The position numbers were made by a program, and so were the translations under genes. Positions 48,982-62,209 of a DNA stretch of 64,000 bases are shown here, in pieces. Every line of letters starts with the position of its first letter. Position 1 is the stretch's first letter. The DNA is from Parambassis ranga (taxonomy: Eukaryota > Chordata > Actinopteri > Ambassidae): assembly GCF_900634625.1 (NCBI RefSeq), contig NC_041031.1:13846904-13910903 (forward strand), read 5' to 3'. Under the pieces are notes generated by a model. It did not search any database. It saw nothing but the letters and a program-made list of their open reading frames with translations, and was not told where the DNA came from.

Positions 48982-50170
48982 TTCACTTGGTCTCATTTTT
49001 TAGAGTACATCTGACAAATTTGATTGACAGCTGAAGTCTGATTCTTCACTTCCATTTCCACCAGTTCAAACCACGACAAACAAAAATGCAGCAACATGTA
49101 CATTTATGATCATAAAAACAATCAAGGAGACAAATTACGAGAACAAAAACCCCTAAAAACCTCAGATGATTTGCCTAGACTTGACATAAACTGGTCTCCA
49201 GGGGACAATTAGTAATCTCGAGGGGGTGCTCTGCATACATTTCTGCCAGATTTTTGTGGAAATTAAATTAGAATTGACCCGCTCATTAAGGTCCAAATAA
49301 CAGATGAAATCCTGGACCGCCGAATACCTAGTTACAAATGAAAAATCTAAACTTTTAAGTCCTTTTCCTCAAGTGCATTAAAAATAATCTAATAAACAAT
49401 GTTGGAAAATAACCTGATAAAACAAACAAAGCCTATCAACAGGATGCCTAACAAACTCCAGTGGTTCCATCCCCTGAAGTGATTCCCATTTCAAAACAAC
49501 AGCTGAAAATCCCCCTCTCTTTGCAGCAGTCAATGACTCAGTCAATGTTTAAAGCAATTATTATGAATCACTTCCATGCACAAAAATTCATCACTGAGGA
49601 CAGATTTCTGTATCTTGTTTTTGTCATCTGGAAAGAAAATGTTGGCGAGCCCTCCCTAAATATCAAGTGTGGCATAAGTAAAGAAGGTCAATCTCTGAGT
49701 TGATCTTAGTGCATGGCTTAAAAACAGGGATGGAATGGACTTTCTGAATCACATCATAGAGGATCAGCAGCAGGTGGGGTAAGTGCTTTGAATGTGAACC
49801 TTCATTTTAAATGGCAAATGGAAAAATCAAGTGGACAGTAAAAAAAAAAGTCATGAGCTAAACCACTCAGTTATTACCAACAATTATCTATCTACCTATC
49901 AGTAACCCTGACACCGTTTTTGTTAGGCATGACAGTGTGACTGAACACAAGACGGAAATGGCAGAGAAGTTAAGTGGCTCAGGTTGACAAACAGGTATAC
50001 ATGGGCATATGTATGTCTGTGTGAATGTGCAGTGCGTTATCATTATTCATTTATGTCGTCTATCCTGTTGTCCTGCTGTAATTAGTTTTGGGGATTGACA
50101 CCTTGTATCTCTCCATTTCCACTGGTTCAGTACATTTCAATGAATTTCTCATCCTCTACTGTTTCCGTGG

Positions 50171-53100
50171 TTACTGAAGCACCACGGTCCAGTCGTCCCC
50201 TACGTTCATGCTGGGCTTGCGGAGCGTCAAAACAGACATAGAGGCATCAAAATCAAACTCTATTAAACTCTCCTGTCCATCTGCAAAAGAGAGAAAAAAA
50301 CACATCAGTGAATCTCATCAAAAAGGTTTACTCTTTTAGAGCTGTTAAATATTAGAAATCCCCCTTGTTGCTTCAGATTGAGTACTGCTCCTTTCTAGAA
50401 TGAGCTATTATGGCCATGAGTAGAGAAACTAAAATATTTATTTAATGAATTTAATTTTGCTCTCAGTCTTTAGCCACCTCTAGTACCATGATTACAGATA
50501 TCAGGCACTCACCAGCAGTCTTAAGGGTAACCTTGCTGGGTTTACTGGCTCCTAGTATGACAACACGTTCAATCCAGGAGCGAGTAGTAAACTGGGCATC
50601 GGGAGCGAGGTTACTGTGGACGAGGCAGAAACATGGATTTAAAGTTTAAGGTACAACAATACAGAAATACAAAGTAGCTCTGTTGCTGTTTCTTTTTCGA
50701 GGCAGGTAACTGAGATAATATTCGTCACTTACATGGAGGTGAGGCTGTTGTTGATGAAGGACAACTTCCTGTGGATGAACTCCTTCTTTTCATAGTTGAA
50801 GGTGTGGCCATCATCTATGTAGAGCTCACCCTCTGCAGTTCTCTGTAATAATACATTATAGACAAAGTATGACACTTGTTTACTAGCACCAGATCACAGT
50901 TGTATGTGGAGCTAACAGCAGAAAATGCACAATTCAATTACCTTGGGATTAAGAGCTACATATAGAGTATAGGGGTCATGTTCCATACAGGTGGAGGACC
51001 TGCGAACTCGAAGCTTCCTGGGAATGATGGAGCCACCCCGCTGGAAAACGGGGATCTGGTGGCAAAATGCAAGGCTCCAAATTAAAATCACATTACAGGA
51101 ATTATGGGGAGGACTTTGAATAATGATGATAAATGTAAAATCTGTGAGTCTTACAGAACTCATGGTGACTGGGATGTAAAGGTTCTGGGCCCCGTTGTGC
51201 TTCTGGAAGGTGTGGACATCATACCAGACCTGAGAACACACACAGACAGACGGCTTAAGATGAGATCACTTGAAGACATAGACAGTAGATAACTGTATCA
51301 TGCATTTAAAGCCTTCCTCTTACCTCATCTTTACCAGGCAGGTAGGCCGTGACTCCCCTGGCTCCCTCCTCTGTAACTGGGTGCACCAACAAGTCTTGTC
51401 CTGCAGCAGATTTCAAGTTAACTTCCGGGGAACTGATAATTATTTTCTAAAATTGTTTGTCTCTACTAACGTTCATTTAAGATTGTCGTCTTGTATCAGT
51501 TAAACCTACACTGATATGTTTGGTCACCTGGTGGCAGCAGACACAAGCTAACGCTGACTACAACTTCTGTGCTCAACCGGTCAATTCAAGTCTCACTACA
51601 CTCAACAGCCTGCTCCAGTTTGTTAGTTGTTGCTAAGTAGATACTATACAATGTTTTTTTAATGTTCTCACTATCAGCTGCAAACCAGAAAAAGGACAGT
51701 GCTATAACATAGCTGTGGACTAGAAACTTTATATATAACATTAAAAACAAATCACACCTGGACATCTCTAACCAGAATAATCAAGACATCAGTCAAACAC
51801 AAACATTTAAACTTTGGTGCTTTGTTTCTCACCAATCAAGAACTCATCATCCAGAGCAAAAGTTGCAGGATCCTGAGGATACTCCACCCACAGCGGTCTG
51901 CAACAGACACACAATTCATAATATTGTAATTTGCATCGAAGCATATTATTAAACTCTGCAGTCAATTCAAATCAACACCACAATGCACTACACATGTAAT
52001 TTTACATGGTATCAAAACAGGGGTATTCTCAGCTTTTTCCACTGATGGTTTGTAAATGTTATAAACAGCAACAGGAAGCCAGTATCTGCCTTCATATTTT
52101 GTATACAACACATAGTAAAGTCAAAAGTTTTAACCTTACAACTGCAGGTTAAGAACATAAAAATGCTTCCTGCCCTGTTCTCACCTCATGACAGGCTCTC
52201 CAGAGCGGTATGTGTGGTAAAACTGCTGGTACCAGTATGGCAGGAATGTGTAGCGCTGGCGCACAGCTTCACGGATCAGCGCTGTGTTTTCAGGACCAAA
52301 GAGCCAAGGCTCACGACGAGGAGTATCAAGGTGGGCGTGGGCCCTAAAGAATGGTTGATAAGCTCCAGTCTGGTACCAACGCACAAGCAGCTCAGTGCTT
52401 GGAGACTTGAAGAAGCCACCAACATCAGCTATGAGACAGAGGGGTTTAGATGTAAGAGCTTTGTGAAGGGAACAACACAACAAACCCTTCTGAGATCGTC
52501 CCTTTTTACATTTAATACAGAACATCAGTATCACGGTCTGAACTGTATTGCAAATGAAATGTTAAATACACATTGCTATGATAACATGACCAATTCAGGG
52601 ACATCTGTTTTATTGCAAAAAACTCCTTTACTGTTAATAACAACTTATATGCAACTCACTTTTAGGTTGACAGGAAATGAATTAAGGTAATAAACACAGT
52701 CACACCACTACATCACTACTAAACTAAAGTTGTTCAAACTCACCACCACAGAAAGAGATGCCAACCAGGCCCAGACTCAGACACATGGGGATAGAAATCT
52801 TTAGATGGTCCCACTCAGCAGCATTATCTCCTGTCCACACCGCACCTGGAAACACAAAAACAAACTTCAAACATTCAAGTCACGTCAGTGCAACCGGACA
52901 TTGCACAGAGAGCTGTGCTCCAACATGCACCTCTTCCAAGTGGTGACAAGTCATGTATGAAAGGGGACAGTCTACATTAGCAGAGTATCAGGAGGTCTGG
53001 GAGGTAAAGGAAGAAAAAGATCTCACCGTATCGCTGTGACCCAGCGAAGAAGGCCCTGGTCAGGACAAATGGTCGCTCAACTCCTCCTGACCTCTGGATC

Positions 53101-56100
53101 AAACCTTCAGTTGTGGCCATTTGCTGTGATCATAAAGACAGCAATGTTTAGAAAACAATTACCTTTGTCAGTTGTTAAATCCATGTTGTTTCCACCATGG
53201 TGGCTCTCTCTTTTGCAGGGGTCAACTGCCCCAGTATTAATAACTCTACTGTCGACTTAGAGGCACAATGAAACGGCTCTGCTGTTCATCTCCATACTTG
53301 TCTTGCATTCGAGCAAGATGCTCTGAAGCCCCGAAATAAATAGGCTGTGATTCAGGCCATTATGTACAACACATCATTCCAAATTATATGATCATGGCAG
53401 AGGCACTTACAGCAGAAGGACACTGATGCACTTGAAATCTCACTCCATCCTCCACACCCCAATCAGAAGAGAGCTTTTGATCAATTTCTTTCTTTCTTTT
53501 TTTTTTTTTTTAAATCGAATTGAAGTGTGGTACTATCACTTCCCTTTCAAACTAACTACACTCACCCACAGTGAATAACAGTGACTGTTTGTTAAAGACA
53601 ACAACTACAGACATGACAGATAAAACCCAAGAAAGGTCCATTTAGCCAAGCTCAGATGTGTGTACTCACCACATAGAACCCATATAGGTTGTGTACGTCA
53701 CGATGCTCCCAGGCTCCATGCACTGCATCCTTATGCATGGTGACCTCTGGCCCATTGAACACGGATGGCTCATTCATGTCATTCCATGTATACAGGTTCT
53801 CCATGGAGCCCTGGTGAGTGAATAGATAAATGGATATAAGTTTACTCACATTATGGAAAAAATAACATTTTAAATAAAACATTGCAGAACACTAAAAATG
53901 CACCAGAAAAAGCCTCTGTTTCCTCTAGGCTCACCTCATACTGATCGTAGGAGAACATGCTGGCCCACCAGGCCCTCATGTCTGCACGGGTGAAGTCCGG
54001 ATAACCAGCACTACCTAGCATTCAACAAATGTTTCTCAGTGAAGAGCCAGTTGATCAAGTTGTTTTTTATTACACATTTTCTAATGATGTACTTACCAGG
54101 CCAGCACCAACCCTCGTAGTCTCCACCATCTTTATTCTTGATGTAGAAACCTCGAGAACGGATTTCATTGTGGATCTTGTAGTTGCTGTCTACTTTGATA
54201 TGAGGGTCCACAATGGCCACCATCTACAGAAAAAAATCAGCAGAATATACACTGACGAACATCTGGCAGGAAAAAGTATCAATCTGAGTGCTAGTACACT
54301 GATGCTGAACTGCTTTTAATCTGTACCTTGCGTTTCTTGTCCATGATACCCTGCAGCATTTCCTTTGGTGTTGCAAACTTGTGTGGATCCCAGGTAAAGT
54401 AGCGCTTCCCATCTGTGTGCTCAATATCCAGCCAGATGAAGTCATAAGGAATGTCATGCTCGTCGAATCCGGCATCTACTGCCTGCACGTCTTCTTGGTC
54501 ATTGTAGTTCCAGCGGCACTGGTGGTAACCAAGGGAGGCCAAAGGAGGGAAAGACTGGGTGCCTGAGGAAGAATAACAATGATGAATGAAAGTATGACCA
54601 CTTTAACACTTAAATATTTGCTATTATCTGCCAGTTGTGAAAACGTTTGTAACAGAACCCGGCCATCCATCTTCCTACCGGTCAAAGAAGCATACTGAGA
54701 GAAGACGTCTTTGGGAGTTGGTCCCAGCATAATGAAGACGTCGATGATGCCGCTTTCAGAGATCCAACGAACATCTGTCTGTGGTGTCTCACTGGAGCCC
54801 TGAACATAATCCAGCATTTTTCCAAAAACAGTCTGAAAAGAGAGAAAAAAAATCAAAACAGTGTGATTTTTGTGGCACTTCACTCGTGGTCAAGGCTGGA
54901 ATAGACTGGCTAGTGAAAAGAAACATACCTTTCCAGCTGTGTTGGAGCTTATATCCACCCAGGTTTCTGCAGCATTGAGCCAGAAGATGCCTGTAGTCCG
55001 CTTGGCATTGTGGGCCAACATTACGGGGACAGCCCCATACAAGGCCATAGGGTTATACAGCTCGTACTGGAACACGTCCAGGTTATAGAGCCGATATGGA
55101 TCTCCATTACTGGAACATACAAACACACAAGGGCATAAGATGTGTGCCAGTAATGCAGAGGAGTGTTCCTCTTTCGTATGAATATATTTAACGTGTTAAT
55201 GTGACCTGTGGTTGCCACTCACTCTGTTGTTTTGAGTCTCAGGGTGTCTGCATGTTCTGGAATACCGTAGACATGCTCCACCCCCGGCAATGAAAAGTCT
55301 AAACTGACAGCAGATGGACCTGAAGGGAAACGTGGACAACAAACAGTTAAAGGACTTAAAGAAGGTGATTTCATTTACCAACCATCTAAACACATCCTCA
55401 CTAAAGCTGGATCCATACTCCGCGAGACAAAGACATTTTTCCCCCGTGCAGACGTTACGCCCACAAAATGACGTCATTTTTTGTCTCTGACCGCCCGCTG
55501 ATCCGCACTCCTGTGCACAGGGTCCGGGCCGAACTTTGTCTTTCAAGGCTGTGCGGCAACCATGCTGTGATTGGTCGGAATTTATTGTAGGCGTGATGAA
55601 AGTGGAGAAGCGCAAGAGCCTCTCCAGGTATATAGGTAGGTGTATAAACAGCACTGATTCAACAGATTTAGATAAGACCATACCGGTTTTGCATGATGAG
55701 CAATAAAAGAAAGAAAGAAAGGCAAGTCAGGGTGATTTGTCACCAATAACTCCCGACAGCCATTCACACATACCAGATGTGACTGTTACCATTCTATATA
55801 CTCCTACATACCCGGGCATAATAGGCTCGTTAACAATGTCTGTATATCTTTGCTATTGTTACTTTTAATGTCGCATCTTCACAGCTCAACACCGGACAGT
55901 TTGAAGTATCGCAGGCACATTGGAACACAGTAGATGTGCAAATGTGGTCATAAAGGCACAAACACTGAATCTTTGCTGTTGTTACTTTTAATGTCGCATT
56001 TTCACAGCTCATCGCCGGACATCTCACGCTGTTGCAGGCACCCTCTCTGTATAATGCCCTCTTGCCATGGCACAAGTCCTTGTGGTGTGTTAAAAAACTC

Positions 56101-59100
56101 AGTAAAGTGTTTCCTTATAGTTTAGTGGGCGGGCCGTATGAGGAGTTCTGCACACACGCGTCTCGCGGAGTATGGTACCTCAGTGCGGAAAAGACCCTTT
56201 TTTTATCTCTTACCACCCGTGGAGCGCGTTCTCCGCTCTTTGTCTCGCGGAGTATGGAACAGCCTTAACATGTTCATAAATGCATATAATACAATGCAGA
56301 CTTCAAAGTATTGCTTACCATTAGGCTTGCTGTCTGAGTGAGATTTAAATGTTTCCTCCCACATCCCGTCTTCTGCTTTCTCTTCCTCTTCTTTTGTTGT
56401 CTGACATGCAAAGTAAGAGAAGAGTCATAACAAATGGAGCTATGGCCAGGTGTGAAAACTGTGTTTAAATACAGAGAGCATTTAGTGTGCGGTACCTCGG
56501 CCTGGTTTGCCGAATCAGCCTCATCTTTCTTCTCAGCCTCTGGGTCTGCCTGACTGCTCCATGGCACAGTAGGAGGAGGTAAAGAAATGATGTGTTACTT
56601 TGATAAAGTCTATCTAATGACCAATGATATTAAATGGGGAAATATTTAAACTATGATAAAGGAATGACATACAAACAGGGAGGTTGGTGATTGTTCTGAC
56701 TCAAAACAACTTACCAGCATTCTACTCAGTCTTGAATGACTTTTACTTTAATGACAAGGGGGACTGAGCAACTCCCTGCCTTGTGGCTATTATAAGCTAA
56801 GCATTATGGGAAATGAGCTCCAGAGGCTGCTCCATGTAACACCCACATGGATTACTACAGAAACAACTATCATACCCAATGGATCTGACAATATTATAAG
56901 GTGTAATCCAGGCCATGGTGTAACACTAAAAAAAACCTTCACACAAGCCTTGACCTGTCACAGAATTTTGGCAACTACACACAGCTGTAGAAGTGCATAA
57001 CCTGCAGTGGTGCTCATGCAGGCAAAGGGGGGCTACAGTTAAGATGTCACTTAAAGCAGATAGTACACAGGGATAAAGCAAACCATCAAAGGTATAAGGT
57101 ATAACCACAAAGAGAGAAGCTGCTGTTGGGCTTTGGAGCAGGACAGGAATGCCCATACTACTGGAACACAAGCTACATGGGTAAAAACACAGAAGCACAA
57201 CGCTACAGTCTGCAAACTCAAATTATGAAAATACTTTCATTCAACGGAACGGGTCAAGAAACCCAGTCAGTCATGCAGTAGCAATGTTAGATCAGTTTAT
57301 CAGAGGAGCTGCTAGAGTGACACTACAGGTGCATCATTTTGTTAATCTGACAACAACAAAACAATATTGCTGGGCCTACAGGTGACCTTGTGGTATGATC
57401 TTACAAAGTTTTCTGATTATTAAGCTCATACTTTATTCTTACGATGAAAACATGAATCAATCAGTCTGATATGAACCATCCAGGCCTGAATCATCCCTTA
57501 AAAGGTGGAGTAAACCTTTCTGGCCCAATTCACCAAATATCACCACCATCAACGGTCTGCTACCTGTATGTTGGAAGTGGTGGAAGAGAGAGGCAACTGT
57601 GTGGGTGGAGGTGAGTGAGGAGAGCATAGGGAGGTTGTTGTGGAAGAGGTGGATGCAGGGGTGGATAATATTGCATTAGAAGATATGGCAGAGGTTGTGA
57701 TGGAGGAGAAAGAACGGGAGCAGAAATTTGGTGGAAGAGGAGTAGCGGGTTTTTTAGGAAGATAATGGAGGTAGTTCAGAAGGATGCTGTAAAGGAGGAG
57801 GAGCAGAAAGTTAAGGTGGAGAGTAAATCTGGACTGATATAAATTGAAAAAGGTTTGAGCCGTGTGAACTTCAGGGAGACCTGCGACAGCTGGAAGACTT
57901 AATGATGAGTAGGTTGCTCCGTTTCGGTATGACAGGATGCTAAACATTTGCTTTTCTTTCAACTGGGGAATGCTGTTGATGCAAAGTTAGCTGTGAGTTG
58001 TTAGCATCACTGGCTGTTAGCTATGTTTCTTTGGCTTTGCATGTCCATGAATGTGAGGGAGGTCCTAAGTTCAAATAAGGAATGATTTGCTCCACCTTTA
58101 ATACTAGATCAAATCAACATCACCATGCACATACTTAACCACACCCTCTCTCTCAGTCACACTAATTTATACAAATACAGTACTTGGTGTGATGGGAGTC
58201 CCTACATTTTATGTCACTATAGGCAGCATTAGCACAAGGAACAGAATACACACTGACAAATCTTAAGGGTGTTTACCTAGAGAATACCCTCTTGATATTA
58301 TCCCACACGCTAGCCACTGTGCTAGTTACTTTATAGGAGAAACTAGGATGATAGGGAGAAGGACAGAACAACGAGTCAGAGACAATACTCAAAAACAAAC
58401 CATATCATGGAAACAAAAATAGAAATCCTCCACTGAGTGAGGATGTGGATTAAAAAAGAGAGGGCTGGTATTTGGAAATGTGTGTGCATGCGTGGTGTCT
58501 CACGTGTCCTTGCGCATCCTCAGGTGCTCAAAGGCCAGCAGGCCACGCGAGTTCAGCGACATCAGCACGTCACGACCCTCCATGATGTCCAGGCGGAATG
58601 GTCGGGCACTAACAATGACCCTCTGAGACTCCGCCCCCAGGGCAAGTACCACCCCGTTCTCATCCTGAGACAAGAGAGACAGGCTGAGGCAGAGAGGGGA
58701 AAGAAAGAGAGAGAATTTGATTTAGACAGAAAGAACAGTGAGTATAGCCTTTATCATCTTTGTCGTATGTGACACATTGTTTCTTAACAATACTTTGACA
58801 GTTTTTGACTTTCAAATGAGAAACCATTACATTAATTGAGCCATGATCACTCAATTTCTGTTTTAACATTTGAAAGTGTCTTCTGCATTCTTCTATTTTT
58901 TGTTACTCCACAGATTCTTTTGATGTTCCTCTCAAGTTGTAATATCAAACCACCCACACCACACCACACAGTCAGAAAACTCTCACAGGACACTCACGGC
59001 TCAGTAGGCGGCTCCCTGACAAGCACGTCTGGGACCTCATAGCGAGGTTTTAGTGGCTTCAGCTCATTAATCTTCACTCTGGTTATGTTGCCCTGGAGAC

Positions 59101-61167
59101 GGTAGAGCTCGAGCAGCAGACGCACCTGAGAGCCATACATAGAGTGAGAGGGGTGAGAGGGAAGGTGCAGAAATACAAGAAGAGCAAAGGAGGTACCTTA
59201 TTTTTACATGAACATTGAAGCAGAGTCAAGAAATGGGTTTAAACCAGGGGCCAGATTCTTCAAGATTAAACAGCAGCTGGCCATGTAAGGCATTTGATAA
59301 CAAGGCAGAACAGATCTTTTTTTTTTTTTAAATGGGCTTAAAATTTTGTTGGACGTATTTGTCATTTCAGATGCCAAAGTATTAAATAGAGGCAGTGGTA
59401 ATTTTCTAATAACTTTATTGTGGGAGGTTTAAATTGAAACAGTTTCCAAACATTTTAATGTGGACAGCATGCAAATGAACACTGGTTACCCTCCATCAAA
59501 GTTGCCAGAGCACCTCATTTGCCAGTAAAAATATCTGGTGGGTGACATTAAACATGTCACTCCAGAGCTGTTGCTTAGGCAAAAAAAAAAAAAAAAAATC
59601 AGATCTAGATGAAGAGCGGAAATTATGGCAGAAAAAAGGGAAGTCACCTCAGCTGAGATTCATGTAGTCATCAGCCAGCCACCAGCTAGAGCCACCAGTG
59701 TTTTTGGATGAAGTTACAGTATTTGTACAGTTACACAAAAGGGGAGAAAATAAAACCCAAACCCACATAGAAAAAAAAACAATAGCAATGGTGCCTTACA
59801 CAATACGCATCCTCCTCTGGTCACATATGAGCGATTTTTTTCCCACTTTTTAGACAACTTATGTAAAGATGGCCTACATTCACCACCATCTTCAATGCTA
59901 AATTATACAAAAATGCCTTACAGCAGTAGAAACCTGAGAATCTCAATTAAGATTAATTTTATTAATCCCCATAGGGAAATTCTATTTCAAAGAACAATAA
60001 ATACAACACAGTCTTCCTGTGAGTCCTACCTTGTTGTTGTCATTGATGAGCTGCAGAGTGAGTCTAGTGTTGGTCAGCTCCATGGTCTCCAGCAGGGCTC
60101 GATAAGGGGACTCACCAGGCTTCAACGCACGCTGACGCCTGTTTAAAATTTAAAACCAAGGTTGGACTCCAGTTATAAATCTGTAACTTCATGCTTTTCC
60201 CCGCTCAGTTAAGCAAAGTAAAGATATCATTTCCTATATATCTTGTACCCACTTGCAAAAGGCACTCTGGTCACAAGTCTTGAAGTTGCCCTTATCCACA
60301 GCCCAGGTGCCACTGAGGCACACAGCCAGCCAGAGAATCAAGACAGGCGCCATCCTGAAAAGAAAACTACAACTTAAAACGGTCCAGACTAGAACCAGCT
60401 TTAATTTATGCATTTAGTTGAGCAATTCACAAACCAAGTGGACCACTACATGGCGCAAGCAAACGCACACACACACGAACTTTGATCTCTCTGTGGTGGT
60501 AAAATGTGTCCTCAAATAAAAGGCATCGACAGAAAATGGAGCTACAACCATTTCCCGTTTCCCGGTTATGCTGCAGCTACACAGTGTGCAGACACATTTA
60601 AAACAGAAGCGACAGACACCCATTCGTCACATTAACACAACAAGCCTGTACGTAAAGACTCACGTTCAGCATTTGCGCTTCTGTCAAATTCAGGTGACGT
60701 GAAGTGCTTGGGCTTATGCCAGGAGACCGTATTAGCTAACAGATCCGCTAACATGAGCTAGCTAGTGTGCGCTGGAAATCCGGTTTGAACAGATCAGGAA
60801 ATAAACACGAAATATTTACTTGGCAACAATAGAGCATCGATATTTCATAGGCGGACCACTGTCCGGTTGCCTGACAAGTGTATTGTTTTTAATCACCCCT
60901 CTGAATGAAGATACGGTGCTAACCTTGCTAACAGCGATACAGGCAGCTTGTCAAGCCTCTTAATTCAATTGGGGGTGATCTCGACTTTTCCTGTAAAATG
61001 TTCCCGTCGCGGCTCTTAAACAGTAGGTTTGCGTTCATGTTTATTAAGTGTATTTCCACAGCGACAATATGTGCCCTTCCTGCGTTCAAAGTATAAATCA
61101 AAGCAATGATATATTAACGATGAAACAGCGGAACTGCTTTGTCTTACCTTTCACTGAAGGTGGCCAT
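50171..61167 (-). CDS. ganab: Neutral alpha-glucosidase AB (glucosidase II alpha subunit)
   Basis: Exons (gene order): 61148-61167, 60253-60354, 60030-60138, 58998-59125, 58504-58683, 56496-56553, 56319-56400, 55223-55319, 54929-55109, 54679-54832, 54327-54562, 54097-54223, 53935-54014, 53670-53810, 53027-53123, 52744-52845, 52185-52428, 51833-51897, 51324-51400, 51155-51229, 50942-51055, 50733-50842, 50513-50613, 50171-50280. They total 2790 nt, 929 residues (human 944). A hydrophobic signal peptide (VLILWLAVCLSGTWA) precedes NFKTCDQSAFCKRQR. The GH31 catalytic signature WNDMNEPSVFNG carries the nucleophile Asp, and WTGDNAAEWDHL the acid/base region; VGGFF, WLDIEHTDGKRYFTWDP and the C-terminal beta domains are intact. 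With a KDEL-bearing beta subunit it trims glucoses 2 and 1 from Glc-Man-GlcNAc N-glycans in the ER, controlling calnexin/calreticulin cycles. An additional 66-nt exon lies at 58277-58342. Confidence 0.95.
55405..56265. mobile_element. Non-autonomous DNA transposon (PIF/Harbinger-like MITE) in a ganab intron
   Basis: Terminal inverted repeats contain a perfect 20-bp match: CCATACTCCGCGAGACAAAG at 55413-55432 and its reverse complement at 56238-56257, with weaker agreement outward (AGCTGGAT against AGGCTGTT). TAA abuts both ends (55402-55404 and 56266-56268), the 3-bp target duplication typical of Harbinger-type elements. A partial third copy of the terminal motif (GTCTCGCGGAGTATGG) lies near 56159. 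Inside are two tandem copies, about 121 bp apart, of a segment beginning TTGTTACTTTTAATGTCGCA (55855 and 55976), and a CRE-like palindrome at 55465-55480. No transposase frame is present. The element is CpG-richer than the intron around it. Confidence 0.75.
57549..57962 (-). other. Long open frame in a ganab intron, probably not coding
   Basis: This purine/pyrimidine-biased segment of the intron between 56553 and 58277 stays open for 137 codons on the gene strand. It has no ATG at its start (the first codon is TTG), and the product is a Ser/Thr/Pro/Leu-rich low-complexity sequence. No splice pattern links it to ganab. Confidence 0.4.
58277..58342 (-). CDS. ganab: Alternative 66-nt cassette exon of ganab
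   Basis: Bounded by acceptor CATCCTAG and donor GTAAAC, in phase with both neighbours (enters and leaves in phase 2), so it adds 22 residues without changing the frame. The product FSYKVTSTVASVWDNIKRVF is clearly related to the 22-residue insert of the longer human GANAB isoform (a DKVNLT...SIWDKIKNLFSR type segment). It lies in the linker between the N-terminal domain and the acidic region before the catalytic part. The full-length protein with it would be 951 residues. Confidence 0.85.
59957..59983 (-). mobile_element. Fragment of a LINE/SINE 3' tail in a ganab intron
   Basis: On the - strand this reads AGAATTTCCCTATGGGGATT followed by AATAAAA, the same type of tail seen at 27201 and at the end of the SINE at 43180. 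The body of the element is not recognisable. Confidence 0.5.
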
Positions 61168-61420
61168 CTTGATTATGCCGCTGCGTGACTCCGCCCCTTT
61201 CACTCCGCAACAAAGATCGTTAAAAAGTAAGATTCTCAGCAACTGACCCAAATAGTCACACTTGAAAAACGTAGAAATATGTTAAAATATTTATATTGCA
61301 CCAATCGTCTCATAGATTGTTTTTGTAGTTATCTAGTAATCTGGCTGACGATTACAGATGGATGTATGTGAACTTGGTTTAATATTTATCCTCTCAGGCG
61401 CGGACACGTCATCGCTGAGC
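61168..61420 (-). promoter_or_regulatory. ganab promoter region
   Basis: CpG-containing sequence upstream of the first ganab exon. On the gene strand TGACGTGT (61404-61411) lies about 240 bp before the ATG and matches the core of the unfolded-protein-response element. A CCAAT motif is on the + strand near 61301. No TATA box is clear. Confidence 0.35.
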
Positions 61421-62209
61421 TCCAGTCAGTGAAGTGCACACATTTGTCCAGGATTTGCCACAATGGATACACAACCAACCAATGCAGTGCAGGAGCGCCA
61501 CACACACGTGTTCATTCGATACAATACGATCCTTTATCCTGATGCCTCAAGGCAGGATCACCCTTTATATTCTGCATTTTGGAAGCCTATAAGTTTTATT
61601 GAATCTTCATGATTATGCCGTATTTGTACGGTACGGTGGTTCAAACTATTTTTGCCACAAATTACTTATCTGCTTCGTGGTATATATGACCTGATGCTGG
61701 AATAAGACATAAAAGACATTAAAGTCTCCTGTATTTTTGTGCAAAGGTGGAAACTGCTGCATAGTATTACAATGTAAGAAACATGATTATCACTGAAATA
61801 ATCATGATTTCATCAACACAAACCTCTTCTTGGACCAAATGGAGATTTATTTTGTAAAGAGGTTCCAACAACATAACAAGATGTGCCAGACATGTTTGTA
61901 GCCACAATTTCAAGACAAACAACCTAAAAATGGTATAAAACCTACAAATCATTAGGTTGCATCCTTTACCCAAAATGACACATTAAGGCTCTATTTTGTG
62001 TAGAGCAGATTATGTATTCACAAAAAATACATTCCTCTCCCATTTCTCACAGAAACTAGTCAGAAAGTCTAAAAATACAGTACAAAACATACACATATAC
62101 AAATGCACACTACTTGCATGAAACTGAACCACACTGACGGTGACTTTGCAGTCCATTCTTGGAGCAATGGAACACCTTAATGTACAATCTCCACTTATTC
62201 CTCATCTTC
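61421..62209 (-). other. ints5 3' UTR and ganab upstream spacer
   Basis: TTTATT at 61846-61851 (AATAAA on the gene strand) is the likely ints5 polyadenylation signal, giving a 3' UTR of about 360 bp. Between it and the ganab promoter no feature was recognised. Confidence 0.5.

Noticed and set aside
57549..57962. A 137-codon frame as an extra ganab exon or nested gene
   Set aside because: There is no ATG, the composition is low complexity, and ganab exons on each side join in phase without it.
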